64,000 nt of DNA from Anaspis maculata (GCA_949128115.1 OX421961.1:99901863-99965862); one strand, 5' to 3'. Counted from the first letter of the stretch, positions 1 through 11,949 are shown. The notes: generated by a model from the letters alone, not told the origin. Numbers and translations are program-made.

Positions 1-2454
1 GTCTCCTGTGATATTATTTTACATTAGAAAATTATCAAATAACTTCAGTGGCTTGCCTCAGGGCGTGATTAATGGATTTGGAAGCACATCATGTATCACG
101 CGCCCACTCTCATCTTCCCTTCGAGAGCTTGGCCCATTAGATAAACAAATGTTTTGTTAAAATCGCGCTTCACTCTTGGCGATCACCAAGAGACCCCATT
201 CATGTTGTATCGATTGTTCCAGTTTTATCCAGCAAAAATATTTGGATATTTTGATGAAAATTCATACCTATGGGGCAAATAAGCACCTAGTATTATTATC
301 GTCATTTTCCTTCATGCGTAAGGTTGCGGACTCATAAAAGTTTACACCGACGGCGATCGAGTGGCCATGCTAATTCAGTTTTGACGTAATTTTGAATGGG
401 CATGGCCACACGATTGTCATCGGTGTAAACTTTTATGAGTCCGCAACCGTACATGTGGATGCATTGTGTGCATTTAATAAGCAATCGCGAATTTGGCATT
501 GGCAACATTCGATTTGGCTTATCAAAAGCATTATTCTCAACTCAAATGTGAAATTTTGCGGCTGCTCAAGATACACATTGTTCCGAAACAACTTATTAAT
601 GTTCTTTTTTCATGATGTATAAAGTCTATTGATATGAGTTGCAAGGCTCTCGTGCGATTCCAGTACATTCGAAATCAAACGCGGTGATTTAGGATTGTTC
701 GAACAAACTGGAGATCCCGATGCGCCAGTAAGACACATCTGAACAATGGGCGGAGGTGCCGCGATCAGGGGCAGATATACGCATGTCTGATGGACGTTTC
801 TAGAGCTGCGGCGGATCTCTACTGGCGGTTAACACGAAGGTAACACTCGGAATATATAGGCGCGGCCAAGCGACCGACACATGATTCCAATTCACAGCGA
901 CAACAGCGAGTAATCGGCAAAGATAACCAAAGCGATATATAAGTACAATATTTAATTGACGTGTACTTAGTAGCACGCAGTGATGAACAGTTTGTGTTCA
1001 AACGTTTATCTCTTAATTATAAAAGTAGACAACGTTAGACATCGTGCATACTGTCACTGACAAAAAAGAGTTCACTATAGCGAGCAGACCAAGATGGTGA
1101 CTGTTTCAAAATTGCTCCCTTTCACTATTTTCATCCTTGGGTAATTATACCTAATAGTAATTTACAAAAACCCGAAGTCGCTACGATTCACCCATTCGGA
1201 GAAGTTTGATAACAAGTCAGAGCTCTGTCGGTTAGATGGACAGACGAAAAGTGGGACATCAAAGATTTTTCTGGAGAAAATGCTCTGGAGGACCAATGTT
1301 CGCTATGTACAAATATCATTAGAAATGCCTGAAAATTGAACTCGGAAAAATTAACACAAGTTGCTCCAATATCATATAACTTTTAACCTTTTGGAATTAT
1401 CAAACGATTCTGTACCACGCTGTGTCTATTGGACATGATAATGTTGATTTTTGTCGATTTAATTTTTCAATTGGGATCAACATTGAAAATTTAAAAATTG
1501 AAAACCGAACTAATTTCTCATTGGCGGTTATCTTTTTAATATGGCGGCTTTGAGGCTGTATTATTCTCGGCAGGCCAAAATTATTTTAAGCAATCTTTTA
1601 GAAAATTTTTCAGTGTTTCGGGGCTATTCGGCTTCTGAAAAAATGTGGGGTAATCTAGACGGAAACAAAGTGGACAAACATTTGATGGAATCCCATCAAA
1701 GTCTCTATATCTCTTTATCTTTATTTTTGAGGTAGAAATATTGATACCCTGCGTATACAGCCTCAAGCTACATGGTATTTGACAGTACCTTGGTTAAATA
1801 GCATGCTGATAAAGGAAGTGAGGAATCCAAAAAGTTATGGTAACTCCAGACCCCAGAATAGATTATTGGCTCCTGCCTCACGGACTATATAGTACCTTCC
1901 TGTAGCTTTCGAAAGAGACCTGAATGGTGAGTTTCTATCAAGGAGTTAGCCTGCTGGAATTGAATCCCCGACTATCTTTAACGTAGAAAAAGCAACCAGT
2001 AATACACTTTGGTTTTGCAACCGCCGCGCCGCCTTAATAACTTATATTCGATCATTTACATCTTCGTTCCCTCAGATTGAGGGCAGAAGGAGCTTATCGA
2101 ATTAAACTCTCAAAGGTCGCAACTTTTTGAACCTAGGATTTCTGCTATCAAGATTTGAAGAATCGTTGCATGGGCTTGAGGTAGATTTTCAAAGATAAAG
2201 ATGTTGAAGTGGTATTATCTTACAACTATTTGTTGATAATAACTAATCAATCAGTACTCCATCCTCTTTTCCTAAATAAGCAGCAGCAAATAGATGCCCG
2301 CGATTAGAGGTCCCAGTCCCATGGCAGCAGTCTGCAGTCTTGACAACGATTTTATACAGTAGGTATTTCGTTTTATCTCATCTGGAAGTTTCGCGACCAC
2401 TTCGCTAATAGCAATACTGCCATCTCGTAAATTATTAGCCCACATAAGAATAAT
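1..2454. other. non-genic stretch
   Basis: No coding region could be supported here. Open frames are short, begin at non-AUG codons or show no recognisable motif. The stretch holds one strong 127-bp hairpin (listed separately). Near 1880-1975 there is a sequence related to the hairpin at 35731-35972: both contain a 'gtagctttcgaaag' core followed by a 'tcaagga' segment. The rest is AT-rich sequence in which I see nothing. Confidence 0.6.
322..448. repeat. perfect-stem hairpin (MITE-like)
   Basis: An inverted repeat begins GGTTGCGGACTCATAAAAG and ends with its near-exact reverse complement. The arms are about 50 bp and enclose a short AT-rich loop. The arms match almost base for base, which suggests a young miniature foldback element or a recent arm conversion. 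It has no coding capacity. Confidence 0.8.
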
Positions 2455-5400
2455 AGTCTAGGCTAATTTTTCATAAAAGCGCTTCATTAACGTTTCAAAA
2501 GGCATTTCATGTATCAGTTGGGGAACAAAACATTTTGGATTATACGAATCGCGCTGAATATGGAAACCTCTGTTGGCACCTCGAAATTTTGATTCTAAGG
2601 CCCCCAGGGCCCCAATTTTGATTTTTCGTTAGTTTTCAAGTGTCCATAATGTTTTGCATTCAACCTGATGTAACTCACAAACCACGGGAGTTGAAGCGCA
2701 GATTTTTTCTGCTCTGTAATTTCGAATCATGTGCGAACCTTCATGCCAAATTTCTTTTCCTCAAGTTTGACAATTACCTCTTCAAACAGCAAAAATCACC
2801 AAGAAGTCCAAAATGCAAGAGATACCGACACAAAAACTTTGACCTGTGGGGACCTCTATCAATTATTCAGAATAAGTCCATACATGTATGAGACAATATG
2901 TAGAGAATACCCCAAGGGAGTTTTTGCGAAGTGGACGTCGCAAAATATCTTTCGGTTGTCAAGTTATGATTTTTTTAAAACCGACATCGAAAATGACGCG
3001 CGGTATCGGGTGCCCGTATGGCGATTGGCCGGCCGCGTCGACAGCGGCAAGGGCTGGTCCTTGCTATACATGAGAGATTGTATTTCTTTGGATTAAATTT
3101 TGTAATGCATATTCATTCCTCTTCGATTAATTTGACCAATAGTCGTTTCGTTTCTGTTTTTAGTAACGAATACTTATCGATAAAAATTAGAGGTTTTCAA
3201 TGTTTGAAATGTTATATTATGTGAGTAGGTATATACTTGTATCTAGATCCAAAAATAACTCGATCACACCAATTATTCACACAAAGGGAGCTCTACTAAT
3301 TTTAAAAAAGAGCTTCAGCACTTAGCTGGTACACTTTCTTCAAAACAGAATAGACATGAGACGTACAATGCAATACATTTATCTAGCCGTGACAGCAGTA
3401 ATTCTTTTTGCTTCACTTTGCACTGAATGTAAAACCGGGATACGGACATTCCACCGTCAGCTAACTCACCGAATCGCCAATTCGCCGACAGGACAATAAT
3501 CACCGACTGGCCGATTCACCGACAGGTCATTTCACCGACCCGCCGACAAGATATTTCACCAAGAGTTCTTTCTCGACCCAAGTATCATCCTTCTTTTCAG
3601 ACTTATCAGACAAGAGCTGATTTTTTACGCAAGCATCCTCCTTCTTTTCAGTCCCGCCAGATAAAAAGCTGATTTTTCACTCAAGTATTACTCTTTTTGG
3701 ATCCATATATCAGGTAAAAAACTGATTTTTGAATCAAGTGGGTATCATCCTTCTTTTCAGCGTGACCAAACAAGGAGTTAATTATTGATTAGGTATCATT
3801 CTTCTTTACAGATCCACCAGATGAAGAACCGATTTTTTACTCAAGGGTCCCTCTTCTTCTTAGACCCACCAGAGAAGAAATTCATCTTTTACTCAAGTAT
3901 CGTCCTTCTTCTCATGCCCACCTTATGAGGAAATGCTTTTTTGCTAAAGTGTCATTCTTCTTTTTTACATAGATATAGGCCCGTATTCGTAGTCAGACCT
4001 TAAGTAGGTACCTATAAGGTGGTCTTAAGACCATGCTTATTCAAACACAGGCTTGAGCTAATATGGTTTTATACATTATGGTGGTCATCTTGTGGATATT
4101 TAGGGTGGGTTTAGTCAGCTTATAAAAAGTCTCCGCTTGAGTCTGTTTTTGATTTGAGGATTTTTTTCCAGATCCGTCAGTTGAAGAGTTTCTTTTTGAC
4201 TAGACACCAGATATAGATGTAGAGCCTATTTTTGAGTTCTTGACTCGAGCATCCTCCTTCTTTTCAGACCCACCAGATAAAAAGTTCATTTTTCACACCA
4301 CCATTCTTTCAAGACCCATCAGATAAGTAAATGATTTTCGACTCAAGTATTCTCCTTTTTTTCAGACCCATCAGATAATGAGTCTATTTTTGACTCAAGT
4401 ATATCATCCCTCTTTTTAGCGCCACCAGACAAGGAGTCAATTTTTGACCAAGTACCTATCATGCTTTTTTACAGATCCACCAGATGAGGAGTCTATTTTT
4501 GACTCAAGTATTCTTGGACCTATCAGATTAGGAGTTCATTTTCGACTCAATTATATCATCAGATGAAGAACTGATTTTGGACTCCTTCTTTTCAGACCAA
4601 CTAAACCAGATGAAAAAGTCAATTTTTCACTCAAATATCATACTTTTCAGACCTCAGATAAGAATTGATTGAAGAAAATTTGTTTAAAAAAATAAAGGTA
4701 ATAGCAGTTTTTGGTGCTATTTGTTGTTGAACTCATAAAATCTACCACAACCACAGAGACCATAAAATGCGGCTAAAAGACCCTGTGCGAAGACAAATTA
4801 TGTCGGTGCAGAAAAACAGGACAACCTTACATAAAAATGTGCTCTGTAGGTGACAGTGTTGTAATGTTTTGGAAATAAGCTCAGTTTGGCATGGAATAGG
4901 GGCTTGTCCTGGAGCAATCATTTCAGGGACATGCGCTGAATTTTAGGCGGGCTTTTTGAAAAAACCGGACAAAAGCCTTCGAATCCTACACTAATGCACC
5001 TGTAATATAATATAACGTGGTAGATTTCCAAGGCTGGTTCATTTTTGTGATAAAATATGCTATAATATTTCATCTGTGCAGAAATTTTGTTTTTGGCAAA
5101 TCTGCATAAATGCATAAGTTTGTCCGGTTGTTTTCAATATCCCGCCATTACTTGCACCTCGCACATGTGCAGTATGGCCAGGAAAATGCCCTATTATCGA
5201 TTCATTGACTGATGGAGTCTTTTTGCATCCCTAGGTATAATGTTACATACCTTATTAGCATATTACAATTGAATGTTGAAAATCTCCAATTTAACTGATA
5301 TTTCCTACTAAAAACATCAACAAAACGGCCGTTGGTCAGATAAAATGAAAAGAGATCGATATGTAATAGCTCATGTGATACAGTATAATCAAAAGAAACA

Positions 5401-6018
5401 AAATATCTCATGTATGGCGATAACCAGCCCTTGGCGCTGTCGGCGCGGCCGGCCGATCACTATCCGGGCACCCGATACCACGCGTAATTTTCGATGTCGG
5501 CTCTAAAAAAATCATAACTTGATAACCGAAAGATATTTTGCGACGTCCACTTCGCAAAAACTTCCTTGGGGTATTCTCTACATATTGTCTCGTATATGTA
5601 TGGACTTATTTTGAATGATTGATATAGGTCCCCACAGGTCAAAGTTTTGGTGTCGGTATCTCTTGCATTTCGGACTTCTTGGTGGTTTTTGCTGTTTGCA
5701 GAGGTAGTTATCTAACTTGAGACAAAGAAATTTGGCGTGGAGGTTCGGAAATGATTCTAAATTACAGAGCTGTAAAAATCCGCGCTCTGCCTCCAGTGGT
5801 TTTTGAGTTACGACAGGTTGAATGCAAAACATCATGAACTCTTGAAAACCAAAGAAATATCAGAATTGGGGCCCTGGGGGCCTTAGGGTCGAAATTTCGA
5901 GGTGCCAACAGAGATTTTCATATTCAGCGCAATTCGTATACCCCAAAATGTCTTGTTTCCCAACTGATATATGAAATGCCCTTTGAATGTCACTTTTTAG
6001 GGATCTAGCCTAGTCTAT
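2455..6018. repeat. 3.6 kb foldback element
   Basis: Two long inverted arms, roughly 2455-3240 and 5231-6018, are recognisably reverse complements over about 780 bp. Both contain a 'ggcccccagggcccc'-type block and the same short reading frame in opposite orientation. The arms are diverged by many substitutions and small indels. The interior is unrelated sequence that includes a minisatellite. It has no transposase, so it looks like a non-autonomous foldback transposon. The exact ends are uncertain by a few tens of bases. Confidence 0.75.
3490..4670. repeat. degenerate minisatellite inside the foldback
   Basis: A loose tandem repeat with a unit of roughly 50-60 bp. Recurring words are 'cagacccaccagata', 'gattttt' and 'actcaagtatcatcc', followed by a pyrimidine tract 'ttcttttcag'. 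Copies differ by indels and substitutions. An adjacent stretch (about 3450-3560) repeats a shorter 'tcaccgacaggc' word. Nothing suggests coding. Confidence 0.7.
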
Positions 6019-6454
6019 AAGATAATTTTGTATTTACAGTCGTTAAATACGCTTCATTCCATTATTTCGATTCGTAAATGATCGGTTGTCTAATTTGTTG
6101 ATTGCTACTGGCTGGCTGCATTCTAACGATTGATTACGTCTACTTACTCAGGTTAATTAGTAAGCTAGTTTGGTGATCAGTCGGTGTCTTTGCCAGTATA
6201 TAGAGTGAAGGTGCTCCGAAATTACCCATCGAGCCATCTACTAGTACTCATCTACTACAGGGTGATTCACCACCAAATGGACATAGTCTAAAAGCAGGTC
6301 CAGTTTTTCAAGGCAAACCAGGATCTGGCTTTGAAATGTTTCTAATGCTGTTCCTTTTGAAGTTACAGGGTGATATTTTGTTGAATTTTTTGATAAGCCG
6401 TATCTTTAGATTTCTATGGATTCCATCCAATGGATTCGATTAAAATTTTTTGAG

Positions 6455-6460
6455 TTAATT
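6455..6460. repeat. 6-bp target-site duplication (left copy; right copy 24558-24563)
   Basis: TTAATT abuts both outer ends of the Polinton terminal inverted repeats. The related uninterrupted arm near 31650-31680 lacks any Polinton sequence at this position. This supports insertion by an integrase that makes 6-bp staggered cuts. Confidence 0.9.
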
Positions 6461-6895
6461 AGTAGATAATTTTTGGGCGTGCAACGGTGGTGGGGGGGGA
6501 CAACCTTGACAGGTCATTGACCCCTGACCTTGACCTCGAATTTGACCTTGACCTTGGATTTGACCTTGACCTCGAATTTGACCTTGACCTTGAATTTGAC
6601 CTTGACCTTGAATTTGACCTTGACCTCGAATTTGACCTTGACCTCGAATTTGACCTTGACCTTGAATTTGACCTTGACCTTGAATTTGACCTTGACCTCG
6701 AATTTGACCTTGACCTTGAATTTGACCTTGACCTTGAAAGGTCATTGACCCCTGACCTTGACCTTGAAAGGTCATTGACCCCTGACCTTGACCTTGAAAG
6801 GTCATTGACCCCTGACCTTGACCTTGAAAGGTCATCGACCCTTGACCTTGACCTTGACCTTGACTTCGACCTTGACCTTGGTCCGCGTCCTAACC
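6461..6895. repeat. left Polinton terminal inverted repeat with minisatellite
   Basis: About 75 bp of unique terminus, including a run of G, is followed by two tandem arrays. The first is an 18-bp unit (GACCTTGACCTTGAATTT and variants) over about 6530-6740. The second is four copies of a roughly 30-bp unit containing GGTCATTGACCCCTGACC over about 6740-6860. Almost every unit contains TGACCTTGA. Long ORFs in both directions across this region are repeat artefacts encoding LDLEFD- or GQGQ-type repeats. Confidence 0.9.
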
Positions 6896-7001
6896 TTGGT
6901 CTGTTCCTTAACCCCGCCAGTTATCAACCTTCAACATTAAAAACAAAGTCGTTAAAAGAAAACACGTCTGGCGCGATGTAAATTCCTTTGTGGTGCGACA
7001 A

Positions 7002-7009
7002 TATATAAG
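7002..7009 (+). promoter_or_regulatory. TATA box of left rightward gene set
   Basis: TATATAAG lies about 110 bp inside the left terminal array and 87 bp upstream of the first ATG of the rightward gene set. A TTAGTTG word, shared with other promoters of the element, occurs at 7059-7065. That is farther from the TATA box than at the other promoters. Confidence 0.5.
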
Positions 7010-7095
7010 AGCCCGCTCGGTTGGAGAAGACAACATTCATTCGCAACATACCCAAGTGTTAGTTGTTATTGTGCCGTGCATCCTTCGAACGAAAA

Positions 7096-7704
7096 ATGTC
7101 TCTGTGTAATGAAACCGACGGACCAGGACAGAATAGGGTAAAAATATTAAGTCATTATATTTTTCCTTCACCCCTCAATAACCCCGAAACTTCACTTTTG
7201 CAACAGTTCCTTAATCAAAATTTAGTCGATCTAACGGCTGACAACATAACGGATGATGAGGTGATTGATTTGGTATCGCAATCAACTACTGACCAACCGA
7301 CAAATACGAACTATGAGGATATTTCGCAAGAAAACGAACAACCATCACTAACTCATTCGTTTCAGCTGTTAGAACCAATCGCAATCGATTTTTATGAAAT
7401 GTTGCTAAATGAGGTAGAGGATGTGCAATTACCATCATTATCGCAGTTTAGTACACTTTTTTCGGAAGTATCACAGACTGATGATGCACTTTTTTCGGAA
7501 GTATCACAGACTGATGATGCACTTCTTCAAGCTGCAGAGATGCATGAGAGAAAAGTGGAAAAAATTTGTGTTATTTCAAAATCAAAAGCGCAAAATGTAA
7601 GAAAAGTGAAAGAGTTGAGAAAGCAAATCAAAATTTTAGAAAAAGAGATAATTTCGCAAAATTATGAAGTTATAAAATTGAGAAAAGACCTAAACAAGAC
7701 ATGA
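7096..7704 (+). CDS. unknown protein with C-terminal coiled coil (202 aa)
   Basis: I do not recognise this protein. The frame is open from a TTG at 7063, but the first ATG is at 7096, so the protein is 202 aa. The N-terminal two thirds are acidic and rich in Ser, Thr, Gln and Asn, with low-complexity segments. An exact 33-36 bp duplication near 7456-7521 encodes two copies of LFSEVSQTDDA. The last 60 residues are strongly charged with heptad-spaced Ile and Leu (KELRKQIKILEKEIISQ), typical of a coiled coil. Its stop codon overlaps the polymerase ATG in an ATGA arrangement (7701-7704). As the first ORF of the set facing the left terminus it may be a regulatory or DNA-binding partner protein, but that is inference from position only. 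Confidence 0.7.
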   Translation: MSLCNETDGPGQNRVKILSHYIFPSPLNNPETSLLQQFLNQNLVDLTADNITDDEVIDLVSQSTTDQPTNTNYEDISQENEQPSLTHSFQLLEPIAIDFYEMLLNEVEDVQLPSLSQFSTLFSEVSQTDDALFSEVSQTDDALLQAAEMHERKVEKICVISKSKAQNVRKVKELRKQIKILEKEIISQNYEVIKLRKDLNKT

Positions 7705-10700
7705 CATTCCAGACCGACCTTACTGACAACACACCAAGACATCGGTGCACTCAATGTCTAAAAACATTCGCACAGAAATCGCATTTGAAACGTCATATGC
7801 AGCAAAGTTGCAAGAATTTGAAACGCCACATGGAGGAAAGCAGCGGTAATTCTAATAAGCGAGCTCGCATGGCAGGTAAGAAAATAATTGCTCCCTTGTG
7901 AGTATTATGAAGTGATGTAATTATTATTTTTCCAGAGGCACGTTATTGCGAATCATGCAAGTGTAACGTTGTCGACTTCCACACACACCAAAATTCAACC
8001 ACGCATAAAAACAATTGCTGCACGCCGTTGGGAGATAATGTGCAACTCATTAAAACTGCTTTCAAATGCCGTATTGTCACATATAGATTGACATCCCCTA
8101 ATCAACACCTAATTTTACGAGAGTTTATGGATGATGTGTGGACCTCATTTAGGCAGTTGATTCAAGAACAGCTCGAGAAAGTGACAGCTGTCAAGGTCAA
8201 TACCGAGCTTTTCGGTGATTACATCTTACAATCAAAAGATGTCACCGACTTGAAATCCTTTCGAACAAAAAACATCGTAATAACTCAATCAACTGACCTG
8301 AAACAGTATTACGAGAGATTGATAGAATGCCTAGATGAAAAATTATCAGAATTTTTGGAGCGGGATAGTGGTAAGTTCACAAAAAAAACAAAACCAAACA
8401 ATAGGTTACACCTTTTGATTTTGCAGGTTGGAGTTTGCAAAACATTGCATATCTGGAAGTGAACATAAACAAGTTCAGTCCACTCCGAGGTTCCTCTTTC
8501 ATCGATTTGCCATCGGACATAAAAAAGAAGCAAGCTGTTGTGAATGTGAGAAATGCGGACCAGTATTGCTTCCTTTGGAGCATCATGTCCGCACTAGTCA
8601 CCCCGAAAGGCAATCCAACAGGTACGAATGCATACCCACATTTTTCTGCCTTCTTCAACTTGGAGGGATTTGAATTCCCCATGAAACTCCCCAACATTCC
8701 GAAATTTGAAACCAAACACAATCTCTCAGTCAACGTCTATGGTTTAGAAAAAGTTTTTAGTGATGGTAAAACCAAGTATGAGATTGTGGGTCCTTTGCAT
8801 TATACTGAATGTAAGCGACTTGTGCATGTGAATCTTTTGCTTATCAATGATGATTGGGGTAACCAGCATTATACATGGATTAAAAACTTTTCGGCGCTTG
8901 TATCCACTCAGATATCTAACCATCATGGTACAAAGCATTTCTGTGACGGCTGTATCCAATACTTTGATAACTCTGATAAATTGAGAGCACATGTGACGCA
9001 TGATTGTGAACATATTTGTGTACAGTTGCCAACTTCTGATCTAAAAACTAATAAATTTGGTGAAAATATTCCTGAGAATATTGTAAAGTATGAAAATTTT
9101 GAAAAACAGTTAGTTGTACCTTTTACAATTTATGCCGACTTTGAATCGTATCTCAAGCCGATCCATACTGTCCATCCAAGCACACAAAAGTCTTACTCTG
9201 TTGATGTTCAGGAACACGTTCCATATTCCTTCGCATATTATATCAAATGTTCTTTTGATGACACATTGTCAAAATTTGAAATATATCGTGGTCCAAATTG
9301 TCCACGAGTATTTATAGAAAAATTGGAAGCGGATGTTACTAGAATTTATCATAATCATTTAAAACATGTCAAACCTATGGTTATTACACCAGTACAAGAG
9401 CAAGAATTTCAAAATTCAACAACATGCCACATATGTGGAAAAGTGTTTAGTCAAAACGAGGTTAAAACAAGAGATCACTGCCACCTTAGTGGTAGTTATC
9501 GAGGGGCAGCACATATGGTTTGCAATGTAAACTACAAAATTCCTAGGTTCATACCTGTATTCTTTCATAATCTCAGTGGGTATGACAGTCATTTATTCAT
9601 CAAAACGCTATGTCTCGATGAAGAAAAAGTTGACGTGATCCCTACAAATACTGAAAAGTATATCAGTTTCTCGAAAAATATCTTAGTCGATCATATCGAA
9701 AACAAAGACGTTCATATAAAATTACGATTTTTGGATTCTTTTCGGTTCATGTCATCATCACTTGCTGAGCTATCTAAAAATTTAAATTCCGATCAATGTC
9801 CAACAGTGAGAAAATTTTTCCGTGACACTGACAAATTTGATTTAATCCGTCAAAAAGGTGTTTTTCCGTATTCATATGTTGATAATTTGGATAAATTGAG
9901 TGATACAGCATTACCATGCAAAGATGAATTCACCAATCATCTTACTAAGGAAATAATAAAGGATAAAGATTATGCTAGAGCACTCACTGTTTGGAATTTG
10001 TTTGAATGCAACACCTTGGGTGATTATTCAGATTTATATCTAACATCAGATGTTTTACTGTTGACTGATATATTTGAAAATTTCAGGAAAGTTTGTTTAG
10101 GGGCATATAAACTAGATCCATGTCAGTTTTTTACAAGCCCATCGCTTAGTTGGGCTGCTATGCTTAAACAAACCGGAATTGAACTAGAACTTTTAACAGA
10201 CCTAGAAATGATTCATTTTTTCAAAAACTCAATCAGAGGAGGGGTTTCTCTTTGTTCTAAAAGAGAAGCCACCGCTAATAATAAATTCTTGAGTGATTAT
10301 GATGTCTCTAAACCAGAATCACATATCATGTATTTGGATGCAACCAATTTGTATGGGAAAGCTCAATCAGAATTTTTACCTACGGGTGGTTTCAAATGGT
10401 TAAATGGGGAGGAAATTTCCAAATTGGACATTGCAAATATTCCTGATACGTCAGATAAAGGGTATGTCCTTGAAATTGACATAGAGTACCCCAAAAAGCT
10501 CCATGATTTGCATAATTGCCTACCCTTCCTACCACAAACCATGAAACCTGAAAACTCGAATATACCTAAATTAATCCCGAATTTGTATGATAAAACTGAA
10601 TATATCGTCCACTATAGAACTTTGAAACAGGCTTTGTTACACGGACTGGTTTTGAAAAAGGTTCATAGAGTTTTGAGGTTTGATCAATCGTCATGGCTGA

Positions 10701-11623
10701 AAACATACGTGGATTTGAACACTAAACTTCGGAATGCAGCTTTGACTGCTTTCGAAAAGAATTTTTTCAAGCTCATGATAAATAGTATTTTTGGAAAATT
10801 TCTAGAAAATTTGGATAAAAGAGTTCTAATTCACCTTATTACTCATTGGGAAAACCAACGCAAACGATATGGGGCTGGTAGTTTGATAGCAAAACCTAGT
10901 TTTGAAAGTGCGACAATTTTCTCTGAAACGTTGTGCGCCATCAAGATGAAGAAAACGAAAGTTTTTTATAATCGTCCGCTTTATGTAGGATTCTGCATTT
11001 TGGAAATCGCAAAATCAATTATATACAGTTTTCTATATGATTTTATAAAACCTTTGTACAAAGACAATGTTGAGCTTTTATATACTGACACCGACAGCTT
11101 GATTTTGGAAATTTTCACTCCTGACGTATACCAGGATATCAAAAAATACTGTGATAAATTTGACACAAGCAATTTAAGTCCAGATAACCCTCACGGTATT
11201 CCAATTTCACCACCGACAATCGGCTTGATGAAAGACGAGTATGCTAATAAGTATATTAAACAGTTCTTAGGTCTTTGTGCAAAGACATATATGATAGTGG
11301 TAGATGGAGATTTAAAGTTGAAAGATAAATTCAAAAAAAAAGCAAAAGGGGTTCCTTATGCCGCTGTAAAGAAACAAATCACGCTGCAAGATTATCAAAA
11401 TGCAGTGTTTGAAGAAATTCCAAAATTTTGTGAAGCTGTTACTTTCAAATCAAAATTACATACTGTGTATACCCAATTACAGTATAAGCTGGCTCTAAGT
11501 ACTAGTGATAATAAACGTATAAAAAGGTACGATTCCATGAAAACATATGCACTGGGACATTGTGATAGTGTAGTAGATCGAAATTTAGATTTATTGCTAC
11601 GCATGTGTGAAGAACTACGCTAA
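7701..11623 (+). CDS. POLB: protein-primed family B DNA polymerase, 3 exons, 1268 aa
   Basis: Replicates the element's linear DNA, presumably from a terminal protein. Proposed exons are 7701-7875, 7936-8370 and 8427-11623. The two introns (60 and 56 bp) have GTAAG donors and TTTCCAG or TTGCAG acceptors, keep the frame, and sum to 1269 codons. A C2HC zinc finger (CTQCLKTFAQKSHLKRH) lies near residues 16-37. The exonuclease motifs DFE (about residue 441), GYDSH (about 590) and YLTSD (about 745) are present. So are the polymerase motifs A (MYLDATNLYG, Asp about 841), B (KLMINSIFGK, about 985) and C (YTDTDS, about 1091). A CHICGKVF...RDHCH zinc cluster near 537-555 matches the endonuclease VII-like insert usual in Polinton polymerases. 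All catalytic residues are intact, and the length fits the family. The exact start is uncertain because the ATG overlaps the preceding stop. An AATAAA follows at 11815. Confidence 0.93.
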
Positions 11624-11864
11624 TTATTTATAAGTCATCCACTGTTTATCAACTGTTTGTACAGTAGGCGAATAAATGTGTATATTATAAGTGTATATTG
11701 TGAAAACTTATGTAAATAGGTTGTTTAATGTTACTGATAATTGTTGTTATTGCTAGGTAATAACCTGTTACATATGTTTGATTTACTTTGATATGTGTGA
11801 AGATATGATTTTGTAATAAATATTTTAGATCGAAATTATCTATTAATTACCCATCACAGTGGAG

Positions 11865-11902
11865 TATAAATTCAAACGGTCATAAGTATCACTCATTAGT
11901 TG
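11865..11902 (+). promoter_or_regulatory. core promoter: TATAAA plus TTAGTTG
   Basis: TATAAA at 11865-11870 is followed about 31 bp later by TTAGTTG (11896-11902), 48 bp before the ATG at 11950. The same pair at similar spacing precedes the ORFs starting at 20252, 23570 and 24097. Confidence 0.5.
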
Positions 11903-11949
11903 TTGATACTGTGTTGAACGAACATTATATCCATCAGAAATCAAAAAAA

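Noticed and set aside
2640..3096. Overlapping plus-strand ORFs, mirrored on the minus strand at 5460-5835
   Set aside because: They are inverse copies within foldback arms with no recognisable domain.
3490..4670. CRISPR-like repeat array
   Set aside because: The repeats are degenerate and continuous without unique spacers, and the DNA is eukaryotic.
6455..6981. Long repetitive ORFs on both strands (LDLEFD repeats and GQGQ repeats)
   Set aside because: They are translations of the terminal minisatellite, present in several frames at once.
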